Shown piece by piece: positions 62,815 through 64,000 of a DNA stretch of 64,000 nt; the first letter of the stretch is position 1; every line of letters starts with the position of its first letter. The stretch is taken from the NCBI RefSeq assembly GCF_020514235.1, contig NZ_VTLB01000004.1, positions 173,041 to 237,040 on the forward strand, given 5' to 3'. The DNA is from Synechococcus sp. MU1617 (GTDB lineage Bacteria; Cyanobacteriota; Cyanobacteriia; PCC-6307; Cyanobiaceae). The translations under genes and the position numbers were made by a program. The notes under the pieces are model-generated. The model searched no databases. It had not been told where the DNA came from and worked only from the letters and a program-made list of their open reading frames with translations.

Positions 62815-64000
62815 ATGTATATGAGTGGCATTGTTAGAGAAGAACCGATAACGGAGTTCAGCAGATTGGAGGACGTCAATCTCCTCCCACTGAACCAGTT
62901 CATCTGGCCGAGATTTAATTTTATTGCTCAGGACAGAAATTTAAGTGATGAAAACACTGGCCTCTCCCTCTACACCGGAGAAGAAGAGATTCTGATTTCA
63001 GGAAATCGATATTCCTTGCGCGAGCATAACGATCCCGGAAGCATCTACCTCTTCAACGATCCAGAATTCTTAAGCCAGTCCTCTTGGATTGACCTCGACG
63101 GCAACATCACCAAAGAAGACGGCTCCGCTCCTCTAAATGGCGAACAGGGCAATCAGTCAGGCGATGACCTCATCTCCAATTTTCAACTCGTTGATTACAA
63201 CGGCAACTTCAGCCTCTGGGATCAATATCAACGCGACTACTCCGTTGCTCTCCTCTCTGATACTCAAGGCCAATACGTCCTCATCCAGGACCGTAACCTT
63301 GACGATGGCAATGACGGCACAGATACTCTCCGCAATGTCAATGAAATCTTCTTCCAAAACGGAGAAATAGTTGCCCTCTCACCTCTCAACAGCTGGGGCG
63401 GATACAATCCCAACTACCCCTTCTCCAATCCACAGTTCCTAAGCCAGTCCTCTTGGATTGACCTGGACGGCAACGTCACCAGAGACGACGGCTCCTCTCC
63501 ACTCTACGGAGAACAGGGCAATCAATCCGGTGATGACCTCATTCTTGGTTTTAATGAGGTTGCTTACTGGGATTCTGGAGATCAATGGTCCAACAACTCC
63601 GCTCTTTCCATTGCTCGCCTTCGTGACGAACAGGGCGATTACTTCATCGTTCAAGACCGCTCAGATTCACCAGATAACCAAGGCACTGACACCCTCCGAC
63701 GCGTCGATACTCTCAATATCAATGGAGCCCAGTGGGATCTAACGGGCTTCGGACAAGGTGACTATTACTTCGCTGATCAGAACTACAGCAACAAAGACAT
63801 CTGGATTGACCTGGACGGCAACGTCGCTCTAATCGATTCCTACGGCAATCCCATTCCCACTGGCCCGGGGATGCAGGGCAATCAATCCGGTGATGACCTC
63901 ATTCTTGGTTTTAATGAGGTTGCTTACTGGGATTCTGGAGATCAATGGTCCAACAACTCCGCTCTTTCCATTGCTCGCCTTCGTGACGAACAGGGCGATT
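62815..64000 (+). CDS. large acidic repeat protein (3' end outside window)
   Basis: The frame is open from ATG 62815 (or 62821; a TAA stop lies at 62812-62814) to the right edge, at least 395 residues. It has no signal peptide or membrane helix. The sequence is acidic and rich in Asp, Asn, Gly and Ser. It contains repeats of about 120 residues with the blocks SSWIDLDGNVTRDDGSSP, GEQGNQSGDDLILGFNEVAY, DQWSNNSALSIARLRDEQGD and YFIVQDRS. Starts of the GNQSGDD block recur at 123 then 120 residues. The blocks at 63514-63640 and 63874-64000 are identical over 127 bases. It is probably a very large secreted or surface protein; no family is named. Confidence 0.85.
   Translation, partial: MYMSGIVREEPITEFSRLEDVNLLPLNQFIWPRFNFIAQDRNLSDENTGLSLYTGEEEILISGNRYSLREHNDPGSIYLFNDPEFLSQSSWIDLDGNITKEDGSAPLNGEQGNQSGDDLISNFQLVDYNGNFSLWDQYQRDYSVALLSDTQGQYVLIQDRNLDDGNDGTDTLRNVNEIFFQNGEIVALSPLNSWGGYNPNYPFSNPQFLSQSSWIDLDGNVTRDDGSSPLYGEQGNQSGDDLILGFNEVAYWDSGDQWSNNSALSIARLRDEQGDYFIVQDRSDSPDNQGTDTLRRVDTLNINGAQWDLTGFGQGDYYFADQNYSNKDIWIDLDGNVALIDSYGNPIPTGPGMQGNQSGDDLILGFNEVAYWDSGDQWSNNSALSIARLRDEQGD
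63514..64000 (+). repeat. tandem DNA repeats inside the acidic repeat protein
   Basis: Bases 63514-63640 and 63874-64000 are identical (127 bp) at a distance of 360 bp, and the second copy runs into the window edge. A more diverged copy begins at about 63145. The in-frame period is about 120 codons. Confidence 0.9.

Noticed and set aside
63137..63742. 77-aa and 94-aa open frames within the repeat region
   Set aside because: They are out-of-frame shadows; the main frame from 62815 is open to the edge and shows in-frame protein repeats.
63514..64000. CRISPR-like array from the identical repeats
   Set aside because: Repeat units of about 360 bp lie in frame in a coding sequence and lack the short repeat-spacer pattern of CRISPR.

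Overview
The window is about 64 kb of a high-GC, gene-dense cyanobacterial chromosome, most likely a marine picocyanobacterium of the Synechococcus/Cyanobium group. Supporting genes are chlorophyll synthase (chlG), a PetP-like cytochrome b6f subunit, a phylloquinone-type methyltransferase, the ClpR/ClpP3 pair, nickel superoxide dismutase with a SodX-type protease and a HupE-like metal transporter, and a marine-type set of type IV pilins. No insertion sequence, CRISPR array, rRNA operon or prophage was seen. Four tRNAs (Leu-CAG, Leu-CAA, His-GTG, Ser-CGA) and the SRP RNA are present.

Layout. 1-2.3 kb: the end of mnmA, converging on lnt, then a small phasin-like gene. 2.4-8.1 kb: a lumenal FKBP isomerase, the Ni-SOD module, and a leftward run (82-aa protein, SpoU methylase, lpdA, trpC, HupE-like transporter). 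8.1-18 kb: murA, argD-folC-pentapeptide protein, then leftward genes for a GlcD-like flavoprotein, a cytosine-deaminase-like amidohydrolase, a DUF4359-like protein and a DgcN/DgcA-like pair that suggests D-glutamate catabolism. 18-29 kb: miaB, a division and wall cluster (ddl, small membrane protein, ftsQ, ftsZ), SRP RNA, panB, hemW, a PIN-TRAM membrane protein, clpR-clpP3, ilvC and cobD. 30-33 kb: a small exopolysaccharide-like patch (sugar transferase, GT4 glycosyltransferase, an AT-rich P-loop orphan). 33-45 kb: comEC, glyQ, menG-hisF, petP, chlG, a class A PBP, rsmB, an alkyltransferase-like protein, trmH and an orphan ABC permease.

45-57 kb is the most distinctive part. A histidine kinase is followed by a leftward four-gene minor-pilin cluster, a response regulator with a converging histidine kinase, and a rightward six-gene pilin cluster. 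The last cluster contains a pilA-type pilin, a PilX/HpsA-like large protein and a 536-aa prepilin-like protein with a von Willebrand A domain and an intact MIDAS. This looks like a complete minor-pilin and tip-adhesin set with its own two-component system. No pilus motor, secretin or prepilin peptidase lies in the window.

57-64 kb: lepA, an SMR transporter, mqo, a NifU-domain protein, a gamma-glutamylcyclotransferase-like gene, a GAF protein with a Cys-rich tail, two or three small proteins, and the start of a lower-GC, acidic protein with repeats of about 120 residues, partly identical at DNA level, which runs off the right edge.

Two recurring observations stand out. Several genes (sodX, the SpoU methylase, the cyclotransferase-like gene, possibly comEC and the alkyltransferase-like gene) have conserved N-terminal residues encoded upstream of any in-frame ATG, GTG or TTG, and in two of them an in-frame CTG overlaps the preceding stop as CTGA. 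The pilus and surface-protein regions also look visibly lower in GC than the core genes around them.
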